Below are positions 28,544 through 36,801 of a stretch of 64,000 nt of DNA, piece by piece. Both the position numbers and the translations under genes were made by a program. The stretch is taken from positions 1,573,501 through 1,637,500 of the forward strand of contig NC_008044.1 of assembly GCF_000014065.1 (NCBI RefSeq), given 5' to 3'. Numbering within the stretch: the stretch's first letter is position 1; every line of letters begins with the position of its first letter. Below the pieces are notes generated by a model. It was given only the letters and a program-made list of their open reading frames with translations. It searched no databases and was not told the DNA's origin. The stretch is from Ruegeria sp. TM1040. GTDB taxonomy: Bacteria; Pseudomonadota; Alphaproteobacteria; Rhodobacterales; Rhodobacteraceae.

Positions 28544-28552
28544 TTCATGCGT

Positions 28553-30007
28553 TTAGACGCCAGTGGCGGGAATGCCGCTGCGCTCAACCGGGCGCGGCGC
28601 GGTCAGCTCTTTCCAGGTGCTGAGCGCCTTGTTCACCACGGTGTTGGGCGCGCGCTCCACAAATTTGCCGTGACCTTCCTGGGTCTTGATCTCACCGTCC
28701 ATCACGGCGACCTGTCCACGGGTCAGGGTGTAGCGCGGCAGGCCCTTCACCTCTTTGCCCTCGAACACGTTGTAATCAATGGCAGATTGCTGGCTCTCGG
28801 CAGAGATCGTCTTGGTTTTCTTGGGATCCCAGACCACCAGATCTGCATCCGCCCCCACAAGCACAGCCCCCTTCTTGGGATAGCAGTTCAGGATCTTGGC
28901 AATATTGGTCGAGGTCACCGCGACAAACTCATTGGGCGTCAGGCGGCCAGTTTCGACACCATGCGTCCAGAGCATCGGCATCCGGTCCTCAAGCCCGCCC
29001 GTGCCGTTGGGGATCTTGGTGAAATCGCCCACGCCGTATCTTTTCTGCTCGGTCGAGAACGCGCAGTGATCGGTCGCGACCACCGACAGGGACCCGGACT
29101 GAAGCCCCGCCCAGAGGCTGTCCTGATGCTGTTTGTTGCGAAACGGTGGCGACATCACGCGCCGCGCAGCGTGATCCCAATCGGGGTTGAAATACTCGCT
29201 CTCATCCAGTGTCAGATGCTGGATGAGCGGCTCGCCCCAGACCCGCTTGCCAAGCATGCGCGCCCGACGAATGGCCTCGTGGCTCTCTTCACAGGAGGTG
29301 TGCACCACATAGAGCGGCACACCGGCCATATCCGCAATCATGACCGCCCGGTTGGTGGCTTCGCCTTCCACCTGCGGCGGGCGCGAATAAGCATGCGCTT
29401 CGGGGCCGGTATTGCCCTCGGCCAAAAGCTTGGCACTCAACTCCGCCACCACATCGCCGTTCTCGGCATGCACCATGGCGATGCCACCCAACTCCGCAAG
29501 ACGCTGAAATGACGCATAAAGCTCATCATCATTCACCATCAAGGCGCCCTTGTAGGCCATGAAATGCTTGAAGGTGTTGATGCCCCGGGTCTCGATGACG
29601 GTCTTCATCTCATCAAAGACCTGCTCGCCCCACCAGGTCACCGCCATATGGAAGGAATAGTCACAATTGGCGCGAGTCGACTTGTTGTCCCAGCGCTTGA
29701 GCGCATCGAGCAGGCTCTCACCCGGCTGCGGAAGCGCAAAATCGACCACCATGGTGGTCCCGCCCGCAAGCCCGGCACGGGTGCCACTTTCAAAATCATC
29801 CGAAGAATAGGTGCCCATGAACGGCATCTCCAGATGGGTATGCGGATCAATCCCGCCAGGCATGACATAGCAACCGCTGGCATCCAGCACCTCATCGCCC
29901 TTCAGATCCGGGCCGATTTCGGTGATGACGCCGCCCTCGATCAGGACATCCGCCTTATAGGTTAGATCCGCGGTCACAATGGTGCCGTTCTTGATGACTG
30001 TCGTCAT
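28553..30007 (-). CDS. Dihydropyrimidinase (D-hydantoinase type)
   Basis: A 484-residue amidohydrolase opening the ring of dihydrouracil or dihydrothymine to the N-carbamoyl-beta-amino acid, the second step of reductive pyrimidine breakdown. The binuclear metal site is visible: GIDPHTHLEMPF near residue 55, the Lys that is carbamylated in HFMAYKGALM near 150, His in MVHAENGD near 180 and VHTSCEES near 235, and the ATDHCAFS segment near 320. Length matches the family. It lies behind the amidohydrolase gene, separated by a tandem-hairpin repeat (30081-30128). Confidence 0.94.
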   Translation of the reverse strand: MTTVIKNGTIVTADLTYKADVLIEGGVITEIGPDLKGDEVLDASGCYVMPGGIDPHTHLEMPFMGTYSSDDFESGTRAGLAGGTTMVVDFALPQPGESLLDALKRWDNKSTRANCDYSFHMAVTWWGEQVFDEMKTVIETRGINTFKHFMAYKGALMVNDDELYASFQRLAELGGIAMVHAENGDVVAELSAKLLAEGNTGPEAHAYSRPPQVEGEATNRAVMIADMAGVPLYVVHTSCEESHEAIRRARMLGKRVWGEPLIQHLTLDESEYFNPDWDHAARRVMSPPFRNKQHQDSLWAGLQSGSLSVVATDHCAFSTEQKRYGVGDFTKIPNGTGGLEDRMPMLWTHGVETGRLTPNEFVAVTSTNIAKILNCYPKKGAVLVGADADLVVWDPKKTKTISAESQQSAIDYNVFEGKEVKGLPRYTLTRGQVAVMDGEIKTQEGHGKFVERAPNTVVNKALSTWKELTAPRPVERSGIPATGV

Positions 30008-30080
30008 ATCAAACTCCCTGTGGTCCGGCGACTTTTGCGCCGTTTTGTTATTGAGCTCCCGGCAGAGTTTCTTCTAACTC

Positions 30081-30128
30081 CAAATATCCCGGGGGAGTCG
30101 CGGGAACCGCGACGGGGGCAGAGCCCCC
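30081..30128. repeat. Tandem-hairpin intergenic element
   Basis: Two adjacent perfect hairpins: GTCGCGG-GAA-CCGCGAC (30097-30113) and GGGGGC-AGA-GCCCCC (30114-30128), preceded by CCAAATATCCCGGGGGA. I remember very similar hairpin-plus-CCGGGATATTTGG stretches from many Rhodobacterales intergenic regions, so this is probably a REP-like dispersed element. Only one copy was noticed in the window. It could modulate the mRNA between the two hydrolase genes. Confidence 0.55.
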
Positions 30129-30136
30129 TCTTGTTG

Positions 30137-31387
30137 TCAGGCGACGATCTCAGCCGTCTCAAGCACCGCATGCAGCATCACATCCGTGCCGGCCGCGGCC
30201 CAGTCCTTCGAAATCTCTTCCGCCTCATTATGGCTCAGACCGTCCACGCAAGGACACATGATCATCGCGGTGGGTGCCACATCATTGATCCAGCAGGCAT
30301 CATGCCCCGCGCCAGAGACGATATCCATGTGGCTATAGCCCAAACGCTCTGCCGCGCCCCGAACCGCACTCACGCAGCTCTCATCAAAGGTCACCGGGTC
30401 GAAATGCCCCACCGGCTCGATCTCCAGACCGAGACCGAGCTCCGCCGCGATTTCCTTTGCTTTGGCTTCGTATTGCGTGCGCATCGATGTCAGCTTTTCA
30501 AGGTCGGGAGAGCGGAAATCCACGGTGAACACCACCTTGCCCGGGATCACATTGCGCGAGTTGGGGAAGACATCGCAATGCCCCACTGCGCCCACTGCAT
30601 GCGGCTGATGCGCCATGGCGATCTGATGCGCCGCTTCCGTCATCCGCGCCATGCCGAGCCCGGCGTTCACCCGCATATTCATCGGGGTCGAGCCAGTGTG
30701 CGCATCCTTGCCGGTCACGGTACATTGCAACCACCAGAGCCCCTGACCGTGTGTCACCACGCCAATGTCTTTCTTCTCAGCCTCAAGAATCGGACCCTGC
30801 TCGATGTGCAGCTCAAACATGGCGTGCATCTTGCGGGCGCCGACCTCTTCATCGCCAACCCAGCCGATGCGCTTCAGCTCGTCGCCAAAGGTCTTGCCTT
30901 CAGCATCCTCGCGCCCATAGGCCCAGTCTTGCGTATGTTTGCCGGCAAACACGCCCGACGCCAGCATAGCCGGAGCAAACCGCGTGCCTTCCTCATTGGT
31001 CCAGTTGGTCACCACGATCGGGTGCTTGGTCTTGATGCCGAGGTCATTCATGGTCCGCACGACCTCAAGACCGCCAAGCACCCCTAGAACGCCATCGTAT
31101 TTGCCGCCCGTCGGCTGGGTGTCGAGATGCGATCCCATGTAGACCGGCAATGCCTCGGGATCTTCACCCGGGCGGGTTGCAAACATATTGCCCATGGAGT
31201 CGAGCCCCATGGTCATGCCCGCCGCTTCACACCACGACTGAAACAGGGCGCGGCCTTCGGCGTCCTCATCGGTGAGCGTCTGGCGATTGTTGCCACCGGC
31301 CACACCGGGGCCAATCTTGGCCATATCCATCAGACTGTCCCACAGCCGATCGCCATTGATTTTCAGATTCTGTCCAAGCGCCGTCAT
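30137..31387 (-). CDS. Zn-dependent amidohydrolase, N-carbamoyl-beta-alanine type
   Basis: A 416-residue M20-fold hydrolase of the allantoate/N-carbamoyl amino acid amidase group. Metal and substrate motifs are GSHLDTQPTGGKYDG near residue 87, TNEEGTRFAP near 130, FELHIEQGP near 190 and AGHDACWI near the end. It should release beta-alanine (or 3-aminoisobutyrate), CO2 and ammonia in the last step of the reductive pyrimidine pathway. It is the first gene of the leftward unit; a RutR-type palindrome lies 135 bases upstream. Confidence 0.9.
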   Translation of the reverse strand: MTALGQNLKINGDRLWDSLMDMAKIGPGVAGGNNRQTLTDEDAEGRALFQSWCEAAGMTMGLDSMGNMFATRPGEDPEALPVYMGSHLDTQPTGGKYDGVLGVLGGLEVVRTMNDLGIKTKHPIVVTNWTNEEGTRFAPAMLASGVFAGKHTQDWAYGREDAEGKTFGDELKRIGWVGDEEVGARKMHAMFELHIEQGPILEAEKKDIGVVTHGQGLWWLQCTVTGKDAHTGSTPMNMRVNAGLGMARMTEAAHQIAMAHQPHAVGAVGHCDVFPNSRNVIPGKVVFTVDFRSPDLEKLTSMRTQYEAKAKEIAAELGLGLEIEPVGHFDPVTFDESCVSAVRGAAERLGYSHMDIVSGAGHDACWINDVAPTAMIMCPCVDGLSHNEAEEISKDWAAAGTDVMLHAVLETAEIVA

Positions 31388-31521
31388 GTCTCTTTGCTTC
31401 CTTCCCTGTAGTCCGCCCTGCCCGCGAAGAGCGGGGCAAGGTCACGCGCGGTTGGCTCCGCCCGGGTCAGTGGCTCTTTTTTCTGCCGCTGGCCAATGTC
31501 GGAGCCTTGAAGGCGCGCACA

Positions 31522-31539
31522 TTTGACCAACTGGTCAAA
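31522..31539. promoter_or_regulatory. Perfect RutR-type operator
   Basis: TTTGACCA-AC-TGGTCAAA is an 18-base perfect palindrome. The known E. coli RutR site is TTGACCA-N2-TGGTCAA, and this contains it exactly. It lies nearly midway between the divergent amidohydrolase (31387) and TetR-family gene (31677), so it can repress both until a pyrimidine effector binds. Confidence 0.88.
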
Positions 31540-31676
31540 CTCACGCTATCACCAGATCAGACTCAGTCAAGAAATTGCGCGTCCTGATTTCAGGATAAGA
31601 TTTTGGCTGCTTATGATATGAGCAATTTTCAAGCAGCTTCGCGACCTCTCACAGCAAGAGAAAGAATCGGCACGAT

Positions 31677-32288
31677 ATGGCCTCAGACCGCAGCCCCACG
31701 AGAATTCAAAAACGAAACCGTGCCAATATCTTAGAGGCCGCTCTGGAAGTGTTTTCCCAACATGGGTTTCGTGGCTCCACGGTAGATCAGGTGGCCACCG
31801 CCGCCGGTCTTTCAAAGCCCAATCTGCTCTATTATTACCCCTCAAAAGAAGCGATCTTTACAGAGCTTTTGTCAAAGCTTCTTGACGATTGGCTGGCGCC
31901 CTTGCATGAAATCGACCCGGATGGCGAACCGATGGAGGAAATCCTCGGCTATGTGCAGCGCAAATTGCTGATGAGTCAGAGCATGCCGCGCGAAAGCCGT
32001 CTCTTTGCCAATGAGATCGTGCAAGGCGCACCGCGCATGATCGACACGCTTTCGACCGACCTGCGTGCGCTGGTGGACAAGACCGAACTGATTTTCCAGA
32101 ACTGGATGGACGCCGGCAAGATCGCCCCGGTTCACCCGCGCCATCTGCTGTTTTCAATCTGGTCGCTCACGCAACACTACGCCGATTTCGAGGTCCAGGT
32201 GCAGGCGCTGATGACCCCCGAAGATCCGTTTGAGGCCGCACCGGAGTTTCTCGACACGCTCTATCGCAGGATGTTGACCCCGCCCTGA
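31677..32288 (+). CDS. RutR-like TetR-family regulator of pyrimidine catabolism
   Basis: A 203-residue TetR-type regulator. The helix-turn-helix is at residues 15-60, ending in LSKPNLLYYYPSKEAIFTEL. The C-terminal effector domain includes WSLTQHYADFEVQV, which mirrors the RutR sequence I remember (IWASTQHYADFAPQV). In E. coli RutR is released from DNA by uracil. The perfect RutR-type box 138 bases upstream and the flanking pyrimidine genes support the same role here, on the reductive rather than the Rut pathway. Transcription appears to end at hairpins in 32482-32576. Confidence 0.9.
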   Translation: MASDRSPTRIQKRNRANILEAALEVFSQHGFRGSTVDQVATAAGLSKPNLLYYYPSKEAIFTELLSKLLDDWLAPLHEIDPDGEPMEEILGYVQRKLLMSQSMPRESRLFANEIVQGAPRMIDTLSTDLRALVDKTELIFQNWMDAGKIAPVHPRHLLFSIWSLTQHYADFEVQVQALMTPEDPFEAAPEFLDTLYRRMLTPP

Positions 32289-32481
32289 TCCGATCCCCCG
32301 CGCCCTGGCCAGAAGACGGCTGGGTGCAGAGATCCTGTGCCTCGAACTGGCACCACCTCCCGAGATAGATCTGCCTGCGCAAGTCACTTACGTCGGCCTC
32401 TCAGGTCAATAATGCCCCCATTGCCCCCCCCAGAAATTCACTCCGCTGGCCTCAGGCCTGTTGATCCGGTTGAAACGATAG

Positions 32482-32576
32482 AGCGCCGCGCAACGCGCGG
32501 CGCTTGGCCCAAGGGGAGCGGGTGCCGGTTTCAGACCGGCATCCGCAACGGGCGGGAGCGCCCCCGCCCTTTTTTG
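32482..32576 (+). terminator. Three tandem hairpins, the last a rho-independent terminator
   Basis: AGCGCCGCGC-AAC-GCGCGGCGCT (32482-32504) is a perfect 10-bp stem. GCCGGT/ACCGGC follows near 32524-32540. Then GGGCGGG (32550-32556) pairs with CCCGCCC (32563-32569) and is followed by TTTTTT, terminating the regulator transcript. The first two hairpins may also stop preA transcripts from the other side. The rest of 32289-32577 shows nothing else. Confidence 0.75.
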
Positions 32577-32577
32577 T

Positions 32578-33882
32578 TTATTCCGCAGCCGTTGCAGACG
32601 GATTATTAGGGTGCTGGGTCCAGTTGCCATATTCGCCGCTCACCACCTTGCCGGTGCGTTCATCAATGGCGCCCACGGCAACCTCTTCCATGGTGATACA
32701 GCCTTCAACCGGACAGACGTTGACGCACAGGTTACACGCCACGCATTCGTCGTCCTTCACGGTAAAGGTCCGATCCGCCGACATCTCAATCGCCTGATGC
32801 GAGGTATCCTCGCAGGCCGCATAGCAACGTCCGCATTTGATGCAGTCATCCTGAGAGATCTTGGCCTTGGTCACATAGTTGAGGTCCAGATACTGCCAGT
32901 CGGTCACATTCGGAACCGCCATGCCACGGAAGTCCTCGATCGAGGAATAGCCCTTCTCGTCCATCCAATCCGACAGGCCCGAAATCATCTCTTCAACGAC
33001 CTTGAACCCATAGGTCATGGCCGCCGTGCAAACCTGCACATTGCCAGCCCCAAGAGCGATGAACTCCGCCGCATCGCGCCATGTTGTCACGCCGCCAATG
33101 GCGGAAATAGGCAGACCTGCGGTTTGCGGATCGCGGGAAATTTCGGCCACCATATTCATGGCGATCGGTTTCACCGCCGGGCCGCAATAGCCGCCATGGG
33201 TGCCCTTGCCGCCAATCATCGGTTCGGGCGACATTGCATCAAGGTTGACCGAGGTGATCGAATTGATGGTGTTGATCAGAGACACAGCATCGGCATTGCC
33301 GGCCTTCGCGGCCCGCGCCGGATGACGAATGTCGGTGATATTGGGCGTGAGCTTCACGATCACCGGCTTGTCATAATACTGTTTGCACCATTCGGTGACC
33401 ATCTGAATGTATTCCGGAACCTGCCCCACAGCAGAACCCATGCCGCGCTCGGCCATCCCATGCGGGCAGCCAAAGTTGAGCTCGATCCCGTCACATCCTG
33501 TTTCCGCCACACGCGGCAGGATCGCTTTCCAAGCCGCCTCTTCACAGGGCACCATGATCGACGCAATCAGCGCGCGATCCGGGTAGTCCTTTTTGACGCG
33601 GGTCATCTCCTCGAGGTTCACATCCAGCGGGCGATCCGTGATCAGTTCGATGTTGTTGAGCCCCAGAAGACGGCGGTCCGCCCCCCAGATCGCGCCATAC
33701 CGCGGCCCGTTCACGTTGACAACCGGTGGCCCTTCGGCGCCGAGGGTCTTCCAGACCACACCGCCCCAGCCCGCCTCAAAGGCGCGGCGCACGTTATATT
33801 CTTTGTCGGTGGGCGGCGCGGAGGCCAGCCAGAAAGGATTCGGCGATTTGATACCGAGGAATTCTGTTGTAAGATCAGCCAT
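32578..33882 (-). CDS. preA: NAD-dependent dihydropyrimidine dehydrogenase, PreA subunit
   Basis: A 434-residue catalytic subunit that reduces uracil and thymine to the 5,6-dihydro forms (first step of the reductive pathway). An FMN-binding dihydroorotate-dehydrogenase-like barrel fills residues 1-330, with ELNFGCPHGM near 143, VKLTPNITDI and GGKGTHGGYCGPA. Two 4Fe-4S motifs (CIKCGRCYAAC and CVACNLCVNVCP) are in the C-terminal 100 residues. It works with PreT, encoded 64 bases upstream, which supplies electrons from NADH. The tail after residue 400 is acidic and polar. Confidence 0.95.
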   Translation of the reverse strand: MADLTTEFLGIKSPNPFWLASAPPTDKEYNVRRAFEAGWGGVVWKTLGAEGPPVVNVNGPRYGAIWGADRRLLGLNNIELITDRPLDVNLEEMTRVKKDYPDRALIASIMVPCEEAAWKAILPRVAETGCDGIELNFGCPHGMAERGMGSAVGQVPEYIQMVTEWCKQYYDKPVIVKLTPNITDIRHPARAAKAGNADAVSLINTINSITSVNLDAMSPEPMIGGKGTHGGYCGPAVKPIAMNMVAEISRDPQTAGLPISAIGGVTTWRDAAEFIALGAGNVQVCTAAMTYGFKVVEEMISGLSDWMDEKGYSSIEDFRGMAVPNVTDWQYLDLNYVTKAKISQDDCIKCGRCYAACEDTSHQAIEMSADRTFTVKDDECVACNLCVNVCPVEGCITMEEVAVGAIDERTGKVVSGEYGNWTQHPNNPSATAAE

Positions 33883-33946
33883 TTGATCTCTCCCTATTTG
33901 CTAACTATGCAAGCCGCCCCACCTGGGGGAGCGGCGCATAGCGGCT

Positions 33947-35281
33947 TCAGCCCATCAGGCTTGCGTGGATATCTTCGGCCGCATCGCGACCCTCGGCAAC
34001 GGCAGTGACCGTGAGATCATCGCCGCCAGAGGCACAGTCGCCCCCGGCCCAGACCCCGGCGACGGAGGTTTTGCCCGTCTCGGAGACTTTGATCTTGCCG
34101 CCCTCAAGCGCCAGTGCATCCGGCTGGCCTTCGAGCGTCTGACCGATGGCTTTCATCACCTGATCCGCAGCAAGGCGGAGGGTCTCTCCGGTGCCTTTCA
34201 CGCGCCCGTCAACGATTTCGGTGTACTCGAGCTCGATCTCTGCGGCGGCGCCGTTGCCATGGATCGCCTTGGGCATCACGTTGAACATCAGTTTCACGCC
34301 CTTGGAGGCCGCGAGATCCTGCTCAAAACGGCTTGCGCCCATGGCGTCGCGACCGCGACGATAAGCGATGGTCACATTCTCGGCACCCAAGAGTTTGGAC
34401 TGCACGGCCGCGTCTACAGCGGTCATACCGCCGCCGATCACCACCACATTGCGCCCAACCGGAAGCGAGCGCAGATCTTCGGCCTGGCGCAGTTCGGCAA
34501 TGAAATCCACCGCATCGCGCACGCCGTCCTTGTCTTCACCTTCTGCGCGCAGCGCGTTGACGCCTTGCAGCCCGACAGACAGGAACACCGCGTCGAAATC
34601 CGCCTGAAGCCCGTCAAGCGTGAGGCCCGCGCCGAGGCCCTGACCGTACTCGATGGTGATCCCACCGATCTGGAGCAGCCACTCGACCTCGCGCGCAGCA
34701 AAATCATTGGTCGATTTATAGGCGGCGATGCCAAATTCATTGAGACCACCCGCCTTGGGTTTGGACTCGTAGATTGTCACCTCATGACCGTGCATAGCCA
34801 ACCGGTGCGCCGCCGCAAGCCCGGCAGGCCCCGCACCGACGACCGCGACCCGCTTGCCTGTCGCCGCAGCACGGGTAAAGGGGTGCGCGCCCTTTTCCAT
34901 CAGCATATCCGTGGCATAGCGCTGAAGGCGACCGATCTCGACCGGCTTGCCTTCGGCCACTTCACGCACGCAGACTTCCTCGCAGAGCGTCTCTGTCGGA
35001 CAAACCCGCGCACACATCCCGCCAAGGATGTTCTGCTCAAGAATGGTCTTTGCCGCGCTCTCGGCATGACCCGCCTGAATTTCACGAATGAACTGCGGGA
35101 TGTCGATGCTTGTCGGACAGGCCGTCATGCAGGGCGCGTCGTAACAGAAATAGCAGCGATCCGCTGCAACCGCGGCTTCATGCGCGTCATAAGGCGCGTG
35201 AAGATCTGCGAAGTTCTCGGCGATTTCCTGGGCACTCAATCGCTCAGAACGCACGCCGGATACCTGGTGGCCTACTGCCAT
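33947..35281 (-). CDS. preT: NAD-dependent dihydropyrimidine dehydrogenase, PreT subunit
   Basis: A 444-residue FAD/NAD and Fe-S subunit of the glutamate-synthase small-subunit type. N-terminal cysteine groups (CYFCYDAPCMTACP and CARVCPTETLCEEVC) bind two 4Fe-4S clusters. GAGPAGLAAAHRL near 150 binds FAD, and GGGMTAVDAA near 285 is the second dinucleotide site. The C-terminal GVWAGGDC completes the FAD site. Electrons from NADH pass to PreA. The start at ATG 35281 is preceded by GGAGAC. A degenerate RutR-type box lies 73 bases upstream. Confidence 0.94.
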   Translation of the reverse strand: MAVGHQVSGVRSERLSAQEIAENFADLHAPYDAHEAAVAADRCYFCYDAPCMTACPTSIDIPQFIREIQAGHAESAAKTILEQNILGGMCARVCPTETLCEEVCVREVAEGKPVEIGRLQRYATDMLMEKGAHPFTRAAATGKRVAVVGAGPAGLAAAHRLAMHGHEVTIYESKPKAGGLNEFGIAAYKSTNDFAAREVEWLLQIGGITIEYGQGLGAGLTLDGLQADFDAVFLSVGLQGVNALRAEGEDKDGVRDAVDFIAELRQAEDLRSLPVGRNVVVIGGGMTAVDAAVQSKLLGAENVTIAYRRGRDAMGASRFEQDLAASKGVKLMFNVMPKAIHGNGAAAEIELEYTEIVDGRVKGTGETLRLAADQVMKAIGQTLEGQPDALALEGGKIKVSETGKTSVAGVWAGGDCASGGDDLTVTAVAEGRDAAEDIHASLMG

Positions 35282-35353
35282 TGGGTGTCTCCTTGCTGAA
35301 ATTGGACAGTCAGTGATGTCTTCTTGTTATCCACACAGTGCCACAGGCGATTT

Positions 35354-35371
35354 TTTTATCAACTGGTAAAA
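35354..35371. promoter_or_regulatory. Degenerate RutR-type operator before preT-preA
   Basis: TTTTATCA-AC-TGGTAAAA keeps the palindromic layout, the 2-base spacer and the CA-AC-TGGT core of the perfect box at 31522, with three substitutions (four positions depart from strict symmetry or from the E. coli site). Position, 73 bases before preT, suits repression. Confidence 0.55.
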
Positions 35372-35509
35372 TTTAGAGAGGCTGCATTATTCTGCATCAC
35401 GAGATAAAAATCTTCCGCTTGAGGCTTGATATTGTTCGCAAAATCACAGTGCCCAAAACTGTGGCACATTCGAATATTGTTGCAAGATGAGAGCGAACCG
35501 GGGGCTTCA

Positions 35510-35549
35510 GACGCAAAACGGGGATCTGAGTTGCCCCAGATCCCCGTTC
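35510..35549 (-). terminator. Terminator of the gapR-like gene
   Basis: GGGGATCTG (35521-35529) pairs with CAGATCCCC (35538-35546), extended by AAC/GTT after a one-base bulge. Read leftwards a TTTT run follows. The rest of 35282-35509 is AT-rich promoter sequence with no gene. Confidence 0.7.
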
Positions 35550-35573
35550 CAAAACCACACTGAAATGCCCCGA

Positions 35574-35840
35574 TCAGGACATGCCAAGCGCCTCTTTGTA
35601 CATCTCGAGAACCGCCTCTTCTTCGGCGATGTCGTTTTCGTCGCGCTTGCGCAGGGCGATGATCTTGCGCAGAACCTTGACGTCATACCCGCGCCCCTTG
35701 GCTTCGGCCATGACCTCTTTCTGTTGCTCGGCGATCGCCTTTTTCTCTTCGTCCAGACGCTCGAACCGTTCGACAAACTGACGCAGTTCGCCAGCCGTCA
35801 CGCGGTAGTTTTCACTCTTTTCATCTTCGGTCATGTCCAT
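35574..35840 (-). CDS. GapR family DNA-binding protein (DUF2312)
   Basis: An 88-residue, highly charged helical protein. The segments VERFERLDEEKKAIAEQQKEV and AEAKGRGYDVKVLRKIIALRK match Caulobacter GapR. GapR forms a tetrameric clamp on overtwisted, AT-rich DNA, aids topoisomerases ahead of the replication fork and is widespread in Alphaproteobacteria. I start at ATG 35840 with GAGGG seven bases upstream; the longer frame begins with TTG at 35858, and ATG 35834 is an alternative. Single-gene unit with its own terminator. Confidence 0.88.
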   Translation of the reverse strand: MDMTEDEKSENYRVTAGELRQFVERFERLDEEKKAIAEQQKEVMAEAKGRGYDVKVLRKIIALRKRDENDIAEEEAVLEMYKEALGMS

Positions 35841-36047
35841 GGGATGGCCCTCGTGCAAATTGCCTCAACTGCTCCGGTTGAACCCGGTTGAGGCAGAGGG
35901 ATACAGGGCTGCTGCACGCCTCGCAAGACTGGAGTTCGCCTGCATTTGCTTGCAGTGGCGCGACCACTCTTGTAGGCGCTTGTTCACCCGTGAGAGCGCA
36001 GGCGCAGAACGTGCGCCAAGTGCGCAGTGGCAAGAGGATGGCAAGCG

Positions 36048-36263
36048 ATGGAATACCTGATTTGGGCCGGTGGCGGCCTGTCGATCCTGGGTATGGTGGG
36101 GCTGGTGTGGTGCGTGTGGACCGTCGTACGCGCCAAACGCAAGGGGCTGACCGATGACGAGTTGCGCGACGTCTTGCAGTCGGTTCTGCCCAAGAACCTC
36201 GGCGCTTTGTTGCTCTCGGTGCTTGGGCTGATGCTGGTGATGGTCGGGCTGTTCCTGCGCTGA
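36048..36263 (+). CDS. Small two-helix membrane protein
   Basis: A 71-residue protein with two hydrophobic helices (about residues 4-24 and 48-70) joined by a charged loop of about 23 residues (RAKRKGLTDDELRDVLQ). The loop probably faces the cytoplasm by the positive-inside rule. Family not recognised. ATG 36048 is preferred to the in-frame GTG at 36027; a GAGG lies 13 bases upstream, a bit far. Convergent with the 71-residue gene at 36305. Confidence 0.65.
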   Translation: MEYLIWAGGGLSILGMVGLVWCVWTVVRAKRKGLTDDELRDVLQSVLPKNLGALLLSVLGLMLVMVGLFLR

Positions 36264-36268
36264 ACACC

Positions 36269-36295
36269 CGTGGCCTGATGCAGCATCAGGCCACG
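36269..36295. terminator. Hairpin between convergent small genes
   Basis: A perfect 11-bp stem, CGTGGCCTGAT (36269-36279) with ATCAGGCCACG (36285-36295), and a 5-base loop, just after the stop of the small membrane protein. No T-run, so probably a 3'-end stabiliser or a bidirectional pause. Confidence 0.6.
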
Positions 36296-36304
36296 CAGCA
36301 CCGG

Positions 36305-36520
36305 TCAGATCGGCATGTTGTCAAACTGGCTTTCGACCAATTCGTCGTTCAGCACTTGTTCCGTGCGACGCAGATGCCCGGGCACCGGCACGCCGGCCGC
36401 TTCGATCCGTCGCAGAATGCGTGCAAATTCTTGATGCAGATCCTGCCGAGCGGCCTCAGACGCGGTGCGGATCTCCTGCTCAAGATCGCAGGCACGTTCA
36501 ATCAACTGTTGCGATGTCAT
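36305..36520 (-). CDS. Small helical hypothetical protein
   Basis: A 71-residue, wholly helical, charged protein (LIERACDLEQEIRTASEAAR, then HQEFARILRRIEAAG). No membrane segment, no family recognised. I accept it as a gene because the ATG at 36520 has a near-perfect ribosome site (GGGAGGAG, 9 bases upstream) and a hairpin lies beyond its stop. The 280 bases upstream (36521-36801) show no other gene. Confidence 0.65.
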   Translation of the reverse strand: MTSQQLIERACDLEQEIRTASEAARQDLHQEFARILRRIEAAGVPVPGHLRRTEQVLNDELVESQFDNMPI

Positions 36521-36801
36521 TCGTTACTCCTCCCTTACAGGTCAACCAAAGCCCCCTGTATTCGCAGCCTGGCACGCGCTGCGTCGATCAAGTCTACTCA
36601 AATCAAAAGGTGGGGCAATCTATGTGCCCCTGCAATTCCGCAAATTGACGCATTCCAAGCGTTAAGGCTGCAATAAAAGGCACGTTGCCCATTTGCGTTG
36701 CGTGTATTCCGGTCCTGCAGGACCAAAACCCCTGCCCGAGATCGAACCTGTACGGCGCTTCGATCTAGACCAATGCGGGACAAAGGCGTAAACGATACCG
36801 C

